Positions 8,714 to 16,669 of a stretch of 64,000 nt of DNA are shown here, piece by piece. The DNA is from a virus, in IMG/VR virus record IMGVR_UViG_3300044213_000170, positions 62,001 to 126,000 of that record. The stretch is one strand, 5' to 3'. Positions within the stretch are counted from its first letter, which is position 1. Every line of letters starts with the position of its first letter. The notes below the pieces were generated by a model that saw nothing but the letters and a program-made list of their open reading frames with translations, was not told the DNA's origin and ran no database searches. The translations under genes and the position numbers were made by a program.

Positions 8714-9638
8714 TAGATATCTCCTTTACTTTCCAACCCATTGAACTCTTTATATCACCAGAAATCAACTTCGATATATTCCCAATCTTATGCTTTTCTT
8801 TCATTTCAACTCTGGTACATTTTTCGATGAGTCCCGACTCGTGTGTAAATTCATAAATTCTTTTATCTGCCTTGACATGGTTTAAACCTTCTCGGGTATT
8901 TCGTCCCTTGTTCCAGCCATCTTTTATGGCTTGCGATCTTGTTTCTTTAAACTTAGTATCTTTCCACAAATTCAACATTTTAGTTTTATTTCTTTCTTTG
9001 GCAGCGGGAGTAGTCTGAGCCAGTTTAGATGATATTCTGTGTTTTTCTTTCACTATAGGATCTGCCATTGTCAATGCCCGTTTTGACAAAACTTCGGGTT
9101 TATTTTGAACAACTTTTTGAATGTCACTGAGTTCCTTTTTCTTTTTTGGATCATTCATTGTTTTAGTTATCGCATCTGTCACTTTTACTCGATACGATTC
9201 ATTGTTCCACCTTGCTTTTGCTACTTCACTTTTTTTCTTCTTTATATCTGGTCTACTCTGTGCTTCTTTCTGTCGCATTGATCTAAGTTCTTTTGCCCCG
9301 GGTTTTTGCCACATATCTTTGGCAGTTTGACTACTCATTCCACCTTCCAACCCATCTTCATTTTTTAAGTTCGCCCAATCATTAGATTCCACTATATTAA
9401 ATAGTTCCGAAAAAAATAATGCGAATTCTTTCAGATCATCGGGGTCATAAAATAGTTCGCTAACCCATTCAGTTATTACTTGTTGCGTTCCATACTTTTT
9501 AATATGTGCTGTCCACCTTACTCCCGATCCGTTATATTTTAAGTAATTCGCCCTGGTCGTTTTACAAAAATAGCGTAGCCCAGTTATCGTATGTCTCTTT
9601 ACCATCAATCTAGTTGGTTTAAATAGTTTATTTTTCAT
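8682..9638 (-). CDS. putative homing endonuclease (GIY-YIG-like, NUMOD3-type repeats)
   Basis: 318 aa. The N-terminus (TGLRYFCKTTRANYLKYNGSG then WTAHIKKYG) matches the degenerate GIY-YIG-type phage endonuclease pattern in which the diagnostic Tyr motifs are altered; a Glu near residue 85-100 could be catalytic. Residues 110-260 hold repeated short basic modules (KEAQSRPDIKKKKSEVAKAR) like the NUMOD3 DNA-binding repeats of mobile endonucleases. Free-standing, not in an intron that I can see. Such genes spread by cutting a homologous site in competing phage genomes. Confidence 0.6.
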   Translation of the reverse strand: MKNKLFKPTRLMVKRHTITGLRYFCKTTRANYLKYNGSGVRWTAHIKKYGTQQVITEWVSELFYDPDDLKEFALFFSELFNIVESNDWANLKNEDGLEGGMSSQTAKDMWQKPGAKELRSMRQKEAQSRPDIKKKKSEVAKARWNNESYRVKVTDAITKTMNDPKKKKELSDIQKVVQNKPEVLSKRALTMADPIVKEKHRISSKLAQTTPAAKERNKTKMLNLWKDTKFKETRSQAIKDGWNKGRNTREGLNHVKADKRIYEFTHESGLIEKCTRVEMKEKHKIGNISKLISGDIKSSMGWKVKEISNGTNTRRKED

Positions 9639-9646
9639 AAACTTAT

Positions 9647-10063
9647 TTATTCCGAATAAGTCAACCCCAACACTTTCATCATCTTGTGCTTGACTAGCAG
9701 GTTGGGGCTACGAAAAGCCTCGGCATCCTGAAAGCCCATCATTACACCAACCTCTGCCACAGCACCACTGCGGCAAACACCGGCGTGGCAATGAACAACC
9801 ACATCACTACGATTAAGCAGAGCCTGCTTGAGTATCAACACCAAACTATTTGCTTGATGGTCATTGATTTTGAAGTCATCGTCAAAAGGATCATCACGTT
9901 CTGCATCTAAGAATTGAAACTGATGAATACTACCGAACTTGTGCAATGGTGTAGGGAACTCCATACACGGGTCAACAATTTGGATCAATACACTATTTTC
10001 ACCAACATTAATGTGATGACCTTTTGGTATATCTCTAAGTGCTACGTTTTGAATCCAAGGCAT
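9647..10063 (-). CDS. dual-specificity / tyrosine-phosphatase-like protein
   Basis: 138 aa. Contains the Cys-based phosphatase signature CX5R as VVHCHAGVCRSGA (about residue 92), preceded by a plausible general-acid region (DDPFDDDFKIN). Length suits a minimal DUSP-like domain. It may dephosphorylate protein, nucleotide or RNA 5' ends; the substrate cannot be told from sequence. First protein gene downstream of the tRNA array. Confidence 0.75.
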   Translation of the reverse strand: MPWIQNVALRDIPKGHHINVGENSVLIQIVDPCMEFPTPLHKFGSIHQFQFLDAERDDPFDDDFKINDHQANSLVLILKQALLNRSDVVVHCHAGVCRSGAVAEVGVMMGFQDAEAFRSPNLLVKHKMMKVLGLTYSE

Positions 10064-10149
10064 AATTTAAACTCCTAAGTAGTATTATAGCATCAATTTG
10101 AATTAAAAGCAACCAAAAAAAAATCCCGGAAATCCCGGGATATTTAAAG

Positions 10150-10225
10150 TGGAGCGGGATATCAGGTTCGAACTGACGACCTAGTGCTTGGCAAGCACTC
10201 GCTCTACCAACTGAGCTAATCCCGC
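10150..10225 (-). tRNA. tRNA-Gly(GCC)
   Basis: Full cloverleaf with acceptor GCGGGAT/ATCCCGC, U73 and encoded CCA. Anticodon loop TTGCCAA on a 5-bp stem AGTGC/GCACT. Confidence 0.93.
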
Positions 10226-10234
10226 AAAAAATCT

Positions 10235-10310
10235 TGGTGCCCCTTGTCCGACTCGAACAGACCACCTACTGATTACAAATCAGTTGCTCTACCAGATGAG
10301 CTAAAGGGGC
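10235..10310 (-). tRNA. tRNA-Thr(UGU), copy 1
   Basis: Acceptor GCCCCTT pairs with the 3' strand, A73 and CCA encoded. Anticodon loop TTTGTAA on stem ACTGA/TCAGT. A second Thr(UGU) lies at 19946. Confidence 0.9.
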
Positions 10311-10440
10311 TAACAGATCAATTTGACAACATAACATAACATAATATATCATAATACGTAAATTGTTCGTCTCTTTACAGAGTGTGTTGTTAAATTGTCT
10401 TTACTAACTATTTATTAAAGAAAAATCTATCGTTAAAATT

Positions 10441-10530
10441 TGGCGGAGCGACTGGGAGTCGAACCCAGTCACCGTCTTTCAACGGTGTACGGATTAGCAA
10501 TCCGCTGCCTTACCGTTCGGCCACCGCTCC
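10441..10530 (-). tRNA. tRNA-Ser(GCU)
   Basis: Class II tRNA with long variable arm (ACACCGTT...GACGGTG), G73 and CCA. Anticodon loop TTGCTAA. Acceptor GGAGCGG. Confidence 0.92.
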
Positions 10531-10776
10531 TATTATCATATTATTTATTGCTCTGCATCCCTCGGCGGTAATTATACCTCTCAAGCCTTTTGCCGTCACT
10601 TGAAATATACAGGCATGACCCATATACTCCATCAGGTTACTTGACTATCACAGAGGCCGCCACCCGCTTCCCGACAGGGACCGTTCACGCATTGCCAGCG
10701 GCCTTTTGGTTCGAAGACTACCACCCGTGGGGCACGACCACCACTTCTCCTTCATCCGGGTCAGACTAGCTCAGCG
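10531..10776 (-). other. non-coding, GC-rich, probably structured sequence
   Basis: No credible ORF. The stretch is richer in G+C than the genes around it and carries several short inverted repeats (for example GGCCGC near 10663 and GCGGCC near 10698). It shares a 19-base element (10607-10625) with 15263-15281. With 11314-11424 it flanks a GIY-YIG gene, so it could be part of a structured RNA or intron interrupted by that gene. I could not fit it to a known RNA. Confidence 0.4.
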
Positions 10777-11313
10777 TTACCCGAGCGGGTTCTTTCTCAG
10801 ACGCCACCGTTCTTTAGCGGCGTCTGATATTTTCTTCTTCTGTTCTTCAGACATTATTTTGGATCTTGTCTCCCAAGACTTTTTTGTTGTCTCACTTAAC
10901 TTTTGTCTAACTTCTTCAGTGTGGCAATTTGGGTAGCTACGTCTTTTATTAGCGTTGCTTATTTTTTGTCTAGTTTCAACACTAGTAATTTTTCCTCTTT
11001 TCGAACTACCTTTTTTCCAATTAGATTCTGGTGAAGTTCCTGAAGAACCTTCACCACCATTAGTCATATTCTTTAATATGCCTGTTCCTAAATCTTGTCT
11101 TCCATATTTTGAAATTAATTCAGTTTCTAAGTTAAATGCTTCCTGTTCAGACAAATTTTCATGTAACAGAACTATTCTCTTATAGTTTTTTGGAGTATGA
11201 ACTCCCCTACCATTAACACGATGCTGTTCCCAGGCACGCCGTTCTTTACCCTTACCAATATAGTAAGGTGAACCATCTTCTCTTAGATAAGCATAAACAT
11301 AGTATTCATTCAT
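10777..11313 (-). CDS. GIY-YIG homing endonuclease with NUMOD3 modules
   Basis: 178 aa. N-terminal GIY-YIG domain: YYVYAYLREDGSPYYIGKGK (residues 4-23), the Arg in WEQHRVNGRG and a catalytic-type Glu in NLETELISKYG. The C-terminal part has basic NUMOD3-like repeats (TRQKISNANKRR, VRQKLSETTKKSW, EEQKKKISDAAKERWR). It sits alone between two structured non-coding stretches inside the tRNA array. It would nick or cut DNA lacking the insertion and so promote its own spread. Confidence 0.85.
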   Translation of the reverse strand: MNEYYVYAYLREDGSPYYIGKGKERRAWEQHRVNGRGVHTPKNYKRIVLLHENLSEQEAFNLETELISKYGRQDLGTGILKNMTNGGEGSSGTSPESNWKKGSSKRGKITSVETRQKISNANKRRSYPNCHTEEVRQKLSETTKKSWETRSKIMSEEQKKKISDAAKERWRLRKNPLG

Positions 11314-11424
11314 ACTATTATTTATGTCAACCGGGTCATACCACCATCCTGCGGGTCACAGTATCTGCTGATTAGGCAGAACGTCTTTAAATATTTCTAA
11401 CTTATATGTATTATACAAAATTAA

Positions 11425-12783
11425 TCATTTTTTGTCAATTAACTTTTGCAAATCTTCTGCCATTCTGTCCAGCACATCATAATTATGCATTCGATCTTGC
11501 CAATATGTAGTTATATCATTGTACAAACCGCTTTGTGTTCCGTATTCGCCCCATCGCCAATCACTACCGTCATATGGGACATATACCCAACACGTTTTAC
11601 CTAATGCACCTGCTAAATGAATCGGTGCACTGTCAATGCTAATTATTAAATCAAGCTGATCTAAAAATTTTGCAGTATCGTTAAAGTCAATTAACTTGGG
11701 TGTAACATCGATTATATTTAATTTACTACGAGCGACTTCTCCTTTGTCAATTATGTTAGCTTGTAGACTAACATAAGTAATGTCTTTAGGAAAATGGTCA
11801 AACATACTCAATGTCAAACTTCTATTTTTGTCATTGATATGTCTGGGATTACCTCGCCACGCTAACCCGACTTTAAATCCTGCGGGCAACTGTGGTACGT
11901 CACAATCTGCGGCCTCGAGATAAGCAGGAGGACTACCCCACCCGGTTTCTACTCCCAACGCATAAGGTATACTCATTTGGTATAACCAAAAATCGTATTT
12001 ACTAGGATCAATATTTTCGTAATCGCTAGTAATAGTTACGTTTTCACAAGTGTTGGAATTTTTAAATAATTTTTCTAACGCTTGTTCACACCCATAAGTC
12101 ACGTGACTTGCTACCTTACTCAAGGGTTCTAAATATCTAAAGAATTGAAGTCCGTCGCCGAACCCTTGCTCTTTACTGACAAATATCCTGGCACCTTTAA
12201 TGCTTTCTGGGTTGCCGTCCCATAAGGGTAATCTCCCCTTAACGTAACGGTCACTAAATTTTTCAGGTTCTGTTCGAAGATTCCTGTTTTCGTGCAATCT
12301 CCAGCCATCTTTAAAATTGCCAAGCCTTAATTCCACCAATCCCCAATCAAACCAAGATTTATAATGATCGGGCATTATATCTACTGCTTTTTTGTAATAA
12401 GGGATAGATTCTTTTTGTTTATGCATTCTGGATAATGCATATCCGATATTTGTGTAAAACTCAGGAACATTGTTATTGATACGAGACCCACGAGTCAACA
12501 TGTCGATGGCTTCTATATATCTGCAATTTTGTAATAACAGATATGCATACGAAAACATAAAGTTATAACATTGTGGGTGTTTTTCGTTCTGTATCAAAAT
12601 TTTAAAAATTTGTTCGGCCTTAACATAGTCTTGATCGGTTAATGCTTGTTTAGCCTCGATATACATATCTTCAGGGGTTTTTATCTGACTTTTAAGATTG
12701 TCAGAAATAGCTGCTCCGGCTTGATTAATGGCTTTGATTATTTGGTCAATATACGGTTGAATATCTGTCACTTGAATCTCCAA
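11425..12783 (-). CDS. TPR-repeat glycosyltransferase (GT9/GT41-like fold)
   Basis: 452 aa. Residues 35-165 form tetratricopeptide repeats (PEFYTNIGYALSRMHKQKES, KSWFDWGLVELRLGNFKDGW). From about 190 follows a GT-B-like half with EQGFGDGLQFFRYL (about 208), VGLAWRGNPRHINDKNRSL (about 310), and IISIDSAPIHLAGALGK (about 385), the ADP-heptose-transferase / TPR-sugar-transferase motif that binds the nucleotide sugar. It likely glycosylates a protein or cell-surface acceptor. Complete; isolated in the tRNA region. Confidence 0.8.
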   Translation of the reverse strand: MEIQVTDIQPYIDQIIKAINQAGAAISDNLKSQIKTPEDMYIEAKQALTDQDYVKAEQIFKILIQNEKHPQCYNFMFSYAYLLLQNCRYIEAIDMLTRGSRINNNVPEFYTNIGYALSRMHKQKESIPYYKKAVDIMPDHYKSWFDWGLVELRLGNFKDGWRLHENRNLRTEPEKFSDRYVKGRLPLWDGNPESIKGARIFVSKEQGFGDGLQFFRYLEPLSKVASHVTYGCEQALEKLFKNSNTCENVTITSDYENIDPSKYDFWLYQMSIPYALGVETGWGSPPAYLEAADCDVPQLPAGFKVGLAWRGNPRHINDKNRSLTLSMFDHFPKDITYVSLQANIIDKGEVARSKLNIIDVTPKLIDFNDTAKFLDQLDLIISIDSAPIHLAGALGKTCWVYVPYDGSDWRWGEYGTQSGLYNDITTYWQDRMHNYDVLDRMAEDLQKLIDKK

Positions 12784-12837
12784 TACAATTTATATTTACT
12801 TTTTTTAAATTCGACTCAAATCATATTAAATAGTTTT

Positions 12838-13116
12838 ATGTCAAAAGATCGAATCCCAATAAACTTACGTCGCAGAGTCTTAGAACGAGACGGGCCGCAT
12901 TGTGTTTATTGTGATGAGGATTTAACTGACAAAGAAATACATATGGACCATGTAATACCCGAATCACAAGGAGGTCCTACAACATATAGCAATTTACAAG
13001 TTACTTGTCGTAAATGTAATTTAGCCAAAGGCATATTAACCGAAGACGAGTTTGTTACCAGATTGAGAAATAGAGCTTGGAATATTCTCAATCGATTAGG
13101 CACACCAAAAAATTAA
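12838..13116 (+). CDS. HNH endonuclease, 92 aa
   Basis: Compact HNH domain: CVYC and CRKC zinc-binding pairs, DHVIPESQGG (the first His with the G-G turn) and NLQVTCRKCN (the Asn and second zinc pair). I chose the ATG at 12838 (MSKDRIPINLRRRVLERDG), the standard start of this family. It is on the plus strand, opposite its neighbours, as usual for a free-standing homing or mobile HNH gene. Its end overlaps the convergent oxygenase-like gene by 4 bases. Confidence 0.9.
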   Translation: MSKDRIPINLRRRVLERDGPHCVYCDEDLTDKEIHMDHVIPESQGGPTTYSNLQVTCRKCNLAKGILTEDEFVTRLRNRAWNILNRLGTPKN

Positions 13117-13745
13117 GGTTGCTGAATAATTATATCTTTATACTTTTCTTTAAAAGTAATAAAATCTGGATTGCTAGGCAAAATTAAACTAAACAATACT
13201 CGCGTAGATTCGATATTTTCTACACTATGATATGTTTGCACATCAAATGAATGCCAAGTATTGTACGGCAAACACACATCAAAATTTCGTGTAAGTTGGT
13301 CGTAAGTAAGATTCTCAGCAGCTGTCAAGTCGGTTCCTTTTCGTTTTTCATTAAAGAAACAAGTTCGAACATTGTCGCCGCCTGTTTGTAGAATATAATT
13401 AATGCTAACTTTACGTGCCCTGTCACAATGTGGTGGGCTTTCGGCTAGTCTATCACCATATGTATTTGATAAGTTTGCTACTACGGCTTTAACTTCCTCG
13501 CCGAAAAATACACTATAAATATTTCGAATTTCTTGTTGTAGCTGGTCCGGTATGGGTACTCTACCATATGCTACACTTATCGAATGAATCTCATTGCTGT
13601 GAAATTCTTCTAACCATTTTTGTCCTTCCGAATCCGGCGGAATTGCCATTGCGAATTTAGTAAGTTGGTCAGATATTTCAGTGGACAAAGGAGGCAAATT
13701 TAAATATACCAGAAGGTTGTTCATTTTTGCCGCCACCATACTCAA
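13113..13745 (-). CDS. 2OG-Fe(II) oxygenase-like protein
   Basis: 210 aa. A possible iron facial triad is PPHCDRARKVS (H-x-D, about residue 104) and a C-terminal His in WHSFDVQTYHS, with an Arg 11 residues on (STRVLFSLIL) to bind 2-oxoglutarate. The beta-rich middle (VSINYILQTGGDNV) suits a jelly-roll. Start may be at 13745 or at MNNLL (13724). Overlaps the upstream gene by ATGA. Substrate unknown; the family call is by motif. Confidence 0.45.
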   Translation of the reverse strand: MSMVAAKMNNLLVYLNLPPLSTEISDQLTKFAMAIPPDSEGQKWLEEFHSNEIHSISVAYGRVPIPDQLQQEIRNIYSVFFGEEVKAVVANLSNTYGDRLAESPPHCDRARKVSINYILQTGGDNVRTCFFNEKRKGTDLTAAENLTYDQLTRNFDVCLPYNTWHSFDVQTYHSVENIESTRVLFSLILPSNPDFITFKEKYKDIIIQQP

Positions 13746-14308
13746 ATTAGATTTTCATTTTGCAAAATATCAACGATATTTTTGATCAATTCAATTTCAG
13801 TGCGGACATTCAATTCCAACACTTTATCATTGATACTTTGCTTTTCCTTTTTAAGTCCTAGCATTTCCTTACGGAATGCGTCAATATCTGCTTGGTCCAA
13901 GACCCCGGTGCTAACAGTGTCATGGTAACCGTATACACGGCTTGACTTCTCAGAAGATGCAATCTTTTGCAACTTACCTGCAACTACATCAAGATGCTCA
14001 GCAACTTCGCCTTCAACAAAACCTTTAAGGTGGCCGATGCGCTTATCGATATACGCAGCTTGTGTGAGCAGATCGCTTACACCGCTTTCAACATTGGCAC
14101 GACCAACGGCACTGCGGATTGCATATAGCGCCTTTGTCAGCTCGTTGCGGCGAGTATCCCCTTGTAATACTTGTGCCCGAGCGGCAACTAGTTCGATCCC
14201 TGGATTTTGGAATTCATTGATCGAAATCGAAGTCTTAACTTCGACGGTCTTGATTTGATCTTGAATTGCAGTTTGCAGTGCATTTGCTTTGCGAAGTGTG
14301 ATTTTCAT
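13742..14308 (-). CDS. conserved phage hypothetical protein, helical
   Basis: 188 aa from ATG 14308, preceded by an AAGGA ribosome-binding site. Mostly helical; begins MKITLRKANALQTAIQDQIK and ends with a coiled-coil-like segment (KKEKQSINDKVLELNVRTEI). I know of similar phage proteins with this N-terminus but no function. It is the first gene after a 1.1-kb non-coding stretch and overlaps the oxygenase-like gene by 4 bases. Confidence 0.6.
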   Translation of the reverse strand: MKITLRKANALQTAIQDQIKTVEVKTSISINEFQNPGIELVAARAQVLQGDTRRNELTKALYAIRSAVGRANVESGVSDLLTQAAYIDKRIGHLKGFVEGEVAEHLDVVAGKLQKIASSEKSSRVYGYHDTVSTGVLDQADIDAFRKEMLGLKKEKQSINDKVLELNVRTEIELIKNIVDILQNENLI

Positions 14309-14569
14309 TTGATATTCCTTTTTGTAAAAAACAGTGAGTGTATGGCAAGTAAATAGCCGGACAATGTGCAATAAACATTATCAGGACCATTACAGCCGCT
14401 GTCGATAAGACAATGTGCAAAAGACAGTGATCTTAATTTTTCCAGGGTCAACAAACAAGGCTTTCGCCGTAATATAAAGCTGGGTCACTAAGATACGAGA
14501 GTAGTCATTAAAAGCCCTTTTCAAGAGGATTTTAACGTTTCGCTATCCCTAATCTCCACACACTAACCG

Positions 14570-14668
14570 GCTAGTTTTTAAAAACTAGCAAAATTTAATA
14601 ATCATAGTATATACTATAAAGTGTTAAGTTCATAATATTTTGGTTAAATTGATATCAATTTAACCAAA
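14570..14668. repeat. cluster of three perfect palindromes
   Basis: Three separate perfect palindromes within 99 bases: 20 bp at 14570-14589 (half-site GCTAGTTTTT), 14 bp at 14604-14617 (half-site ATAGTAT) and 30 bp at 14639-14668 (half-site TTTGGTTAAATTGAT, centre GATATC). They lie upstream of the gene starting at 14308 and could be protein-binding sites, cruciforms or part of an origin. No function is proven. Confidence 0.7.
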
Positions 14669-14871
14669 TATAGGATTTGCAAGTAGTTCCGCCTCCCTCA
14701 TTCGGAACCATTTTACCAGTATTTTCTGTGAAGCCCGGGACTGGTTAGAGGTACGTATTAACAATAGTTACTTGAAGTTAATGTCGGTATCCCGATGCAT
14801 TTCTTCTCACAAGGTTTTCGACGCCTTGCTTTCACTACATATACACTTGCAAAATTTGTTGGTTTATTAAA

Positions 14872-14997
14872 CCATATAAAAATACACTCAATATCAGTTC
14901 CTTGCTGGCACAAAGATCCTTTCGCCCCTGCCAGGGGACCGAAGTAGTTACCGCTTTTAGGCACGGCACTTGCCCCGTCAAGCATACTTTTATATGG
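14872..14997 (-). ncRNA. long-armed hairpin RNA candidate a
   Basis: Arms 14872-14888 and 14981-14997 pair over 17 bases on the minus strand if G-U pairs are allowed (5' arm CCATATAAAAGTATGCT, 3' arm AGTGTATTTTTATATGG). The ~90-base interior is GC-rich with its own small hairpin (CCCCTGCCAGGGG near 14922). Related arms recur elsewhere in the tRNA array. Confidence 0.45.
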
Positions 14998-15158
14998 CAA
15001 CAAACTAATGCGATGGGATTCGAACCCAACCCTGCTCCCCTTTCGGCAATTCATCCACCCCTGCAAGGGTTTCAACTCTGCGTACTCGCTTCGCTGTGCT
15101 ACCAGCACACCACACAACCTGTCACAATCCATTGCAGTGTCTTGTGAGCAGTCTTGTA

Positions 15159-15246
15159 CCATATAGAAACACACTACCTACGCTCTCAGTCGTAGCCCAC
15201 CCGTGGAACCTTCGATCAACTCCGGCCTAAGTGTGTTTTTATATGG
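15159..15246 (-). ncRNA. long-armed hairpin RNA candidate b
   Basis: Arms CCATATAGAAACACACT (15159-15175) and AGTGTGTTTTTATATGG (15230-15246) pair over 17 bases with one non-Watson-Crick position. The interior contains a short stem (CTACG...CGTAG on the minus strand). Closest relative of candidates a and c. Confidence 0.5.
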
Positions 15247-15462
15247 TTAGTTCAAAGTCCCGATACAGGCATGACCCATATGACACTTTTTATCCGCTTA
15301 ACCGAGCCGGTGCGTTATTCACGGTGCGGCAAAATTAAGTTTCAGAACTAGCATATTTCTGGTCTGGGACTCGAACCCAGTGCGTGAACGGCTTCGCTTC
15401 AGGTAACGTTACCTCCTTAGCACTTACTAACACAGGTTAATTAAGCCAACTATTAAAGTTAC

Positions 15463-15549
15463 TGGTGAGACAGGTGGGGATCGAACCCACACGGGCATAA
15501 AGCCGCCAGATTAAAAGTCTGGTACCGCAACCATTTCGGTGTCTGTCCC
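15463..15549 (-). tRNA. class II tRNA with anticodon UUU (Lys-type anticodon, long variable arm)
   Basis: Acceptor GGGACAG/CTGTCTC with one G-U pair, A73, encoded CCA. Anticodon stem CCAGA/TCTGG with loop CTTTTAA places UUU at 34-36. A 15-base variable region (CGGC...GCCCG) makes it class II, normally restricted to Leu, Ser and Tyr tRNAs in bacteria. It may be charged with Leu or Tyr rather than Lys; identity unresolved. Confidence 0.75.
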
Positions 15550-15553
15550 ATAT

Positions 15554-15628
15554 TGGTCCTTGCTCAGAGAATCGAACTCTGTTTTTCCGGGTAAGAGCCG
15601 GGTACTTCGCCAGCAAAGTTTAGCAAGG
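15554..15628 (-). tRNA. tRNA-Lys(CUU)
   Basis: Acceptor CCTTGCT/AGCAAGG perfect, A73 and CCA. D arm ACTT/AAGT. Anticodon loop CTCTTAC on stem CCCGG/CCGGA, the outermost pair being a C-A mismatch. Confidence 0.8.
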
Positions 15629-15854
15629 ATGGCTTGTATTAAAATTATCTTTAATGTCTCACAACTTATTAAAGAGTTCTTTAATGTGCCATCCCAAGAC
15701 CAATACGGAGTCTAAGGATGACACTATCGTTTCGTTGAACGTTTCATGTCATTTCCTTTTGCGTTAAAAATATTATTATACAACTATCATGGTCAGTTGT
15801 CAACCGAATTTGTATGTGTTGTTTTCGCACAACACATAAAGCGGGGTCTGTTCT

Positions 15855-16226
15855 TTACTTCTTCAATGATTCTATTGTAGTAAGCAATTCCCTCCATAGC
15901 TTACTAGGATTTTCACCCTTATTAAAATCCATCAATGCCATATAAGTTTCTTGACTACCTTCTGGAATCTTGAAATAGATATTAGCATAGGTGTAATCAA
16001 AATCATCGTCTGCATCATGGCTGTACCATGGGTGTTCTGACATCTCATCAAAAACATCTTCATAGTCTTCACGGTTACCGCCACCATTACGTGTATGAAC
16101 AACAATGAAACCATCTTCCATATAGACATTACGAAAACGACCAAAGTCAGCCTTCGTCTTGCCTAACAAGGACAATAGCTTGTCACTGTCAGGATTCATT
16201 CCAAAAACTAGATTATACAATGACAT
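15855..16226 (-). CDS. conserved phage hypothetical protein, 123 aa
   Basis: Begins MSLYNLVFGMNPDSDKLLSL and contains TRNGGGNREDYEDVF and DDDFDYTYANIYFKIPEG. I recognise the pattern as a conserved small protein seen in phage genomes, without an assigned function. Good GGAGA ribosome-binding site upstream (16231-16236). Located between tRNA genes. Confidence 0.7.
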   Translation of the reverse strand: MSLYNLVFGMNPDSDKLLSLLGKTKADFGRFRNVYMEDGFIVVHTRNGGGNREDYEDVFDEMSEHPWYSHDADDDFDYTYANIYFKIPEGSQETYMALMDFNKGENPSKLWRELLTTIESLKK

Positions 16227-16245
16227 ATTGTCTCCTTTGTAAATG

Positions 16246-16321
16246 TGGTAGGTCTTACTGGAATCGAACCGGTGGTCTTCACCGTGTCATGGTGACGATT
16301 TAGCCTCTAATCTAAAGACCT
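16246..16321 (-). tRNA. tRNA-Val(GAC)
   Basis: Acceptor AGGTCTT/AAGACCT perfect, A73, CCA. Anticodon stem TCACC/GGTGA, loop ATGACAC. Confidence 0.85.
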
Positions 16322-16325
16322 ATTG

Positions 16326-16472
16326 TTAATCTAATCCGTTACCACTAGTGGATAAGGACGACTTTTGTTGTCTACGCAAAGCCTTATTAGTTTTGCGATG
16401 TGAACCTGCTTTTCTCATTAATGCTAAGGCAACGAAGCGGTTACGTTGCTTGACAATGTTTACTCGCTTCAT
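16326..16472 (-). CDS. small basic protein, 48 aa
   Basis: ATG at 16472 with an AAGGAA ribosome-binding site; sequence MKRVNIVKQRNRFVALALMR then KAGSHRKTNKALRRQQ. Extremely Arg/Lys rich, as expected for a nucleic-acid-binding peptide. It fits exactly between two tRNA genes. Function unknown. Confidence 0.65.
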   Translation of the reverse strand: MKRVNIVKQRNRFVALALMRKAGSHRKTNKALRRQQKSSLSTSGNGLD

Positions 16473-16491
16473 TATGTTTCCTTCATTAAAT

Positions 16492-16567
16492 TGGTTGCAG
16501 AGGAGGGAATCGAACCCCCGACCTCCAGGTTATGAGCCTGGCCAGATACCGCTTCTAACACTCTGCG
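16492..16567 (-). tRNA. initiator tRNA-fMet(CAU)
   Basis: Acceptor CGCAGAG/CTCTGCA has the diagnostic C1-A72 mismatch of bacterial initiators; A73, CCA. Anticodon stem CCAGG/CCTGG with loop CTCATAA. Confidence 0.92.
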
Positions 16568-16587
16568 ATTCTATTTATAAAAATACT

Positions 16588-16664
16588 TGGAGGTCTGGGT
16601 AGGATTTTAACCTACGAATCAACTGGTTTGCAATCAGTGCCATTAAACACTCTGGTACCAGACC
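16588..16664 (-). tRNA. tRNA-Cys(GCA), copy 1, slightly degenerate
   Basis: Acceptor GGTCTGG/CCAGACC perfect, U73 as in Cys tRNAs, CCA encoded. Anticodon loop TTGCAAA, stem ACTGA/CCAGT with one A-C mismatch. T loop is TTAAAAT instead of TTCAAAT. A cleaner Cys tRNA lies at 18745. Confidence 0.7.
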
Positions 16665-16669
16665 ATAAA

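Larger units (their letters stand above)
14309..15462 (-). other. 1.15-kb non-coding stretch: palindromes, hairpins and tRNA-like debris
   Basis: No convincing ORF. It holds three perfect palindromes (14570-14589, 14604-14617, 14639-14668), two long-armed hairpins (14872-14997 and 15159-15246), a T-arm-like fragment at 15010-15040 (TGGGTTCGAATCCCA), and another at 15365-15390 (CTGGGTTCGAGTCCCAG) without a matching acceptor. It resembles a decayed or highly structured part of the tRNA array. Confidence 0.5.
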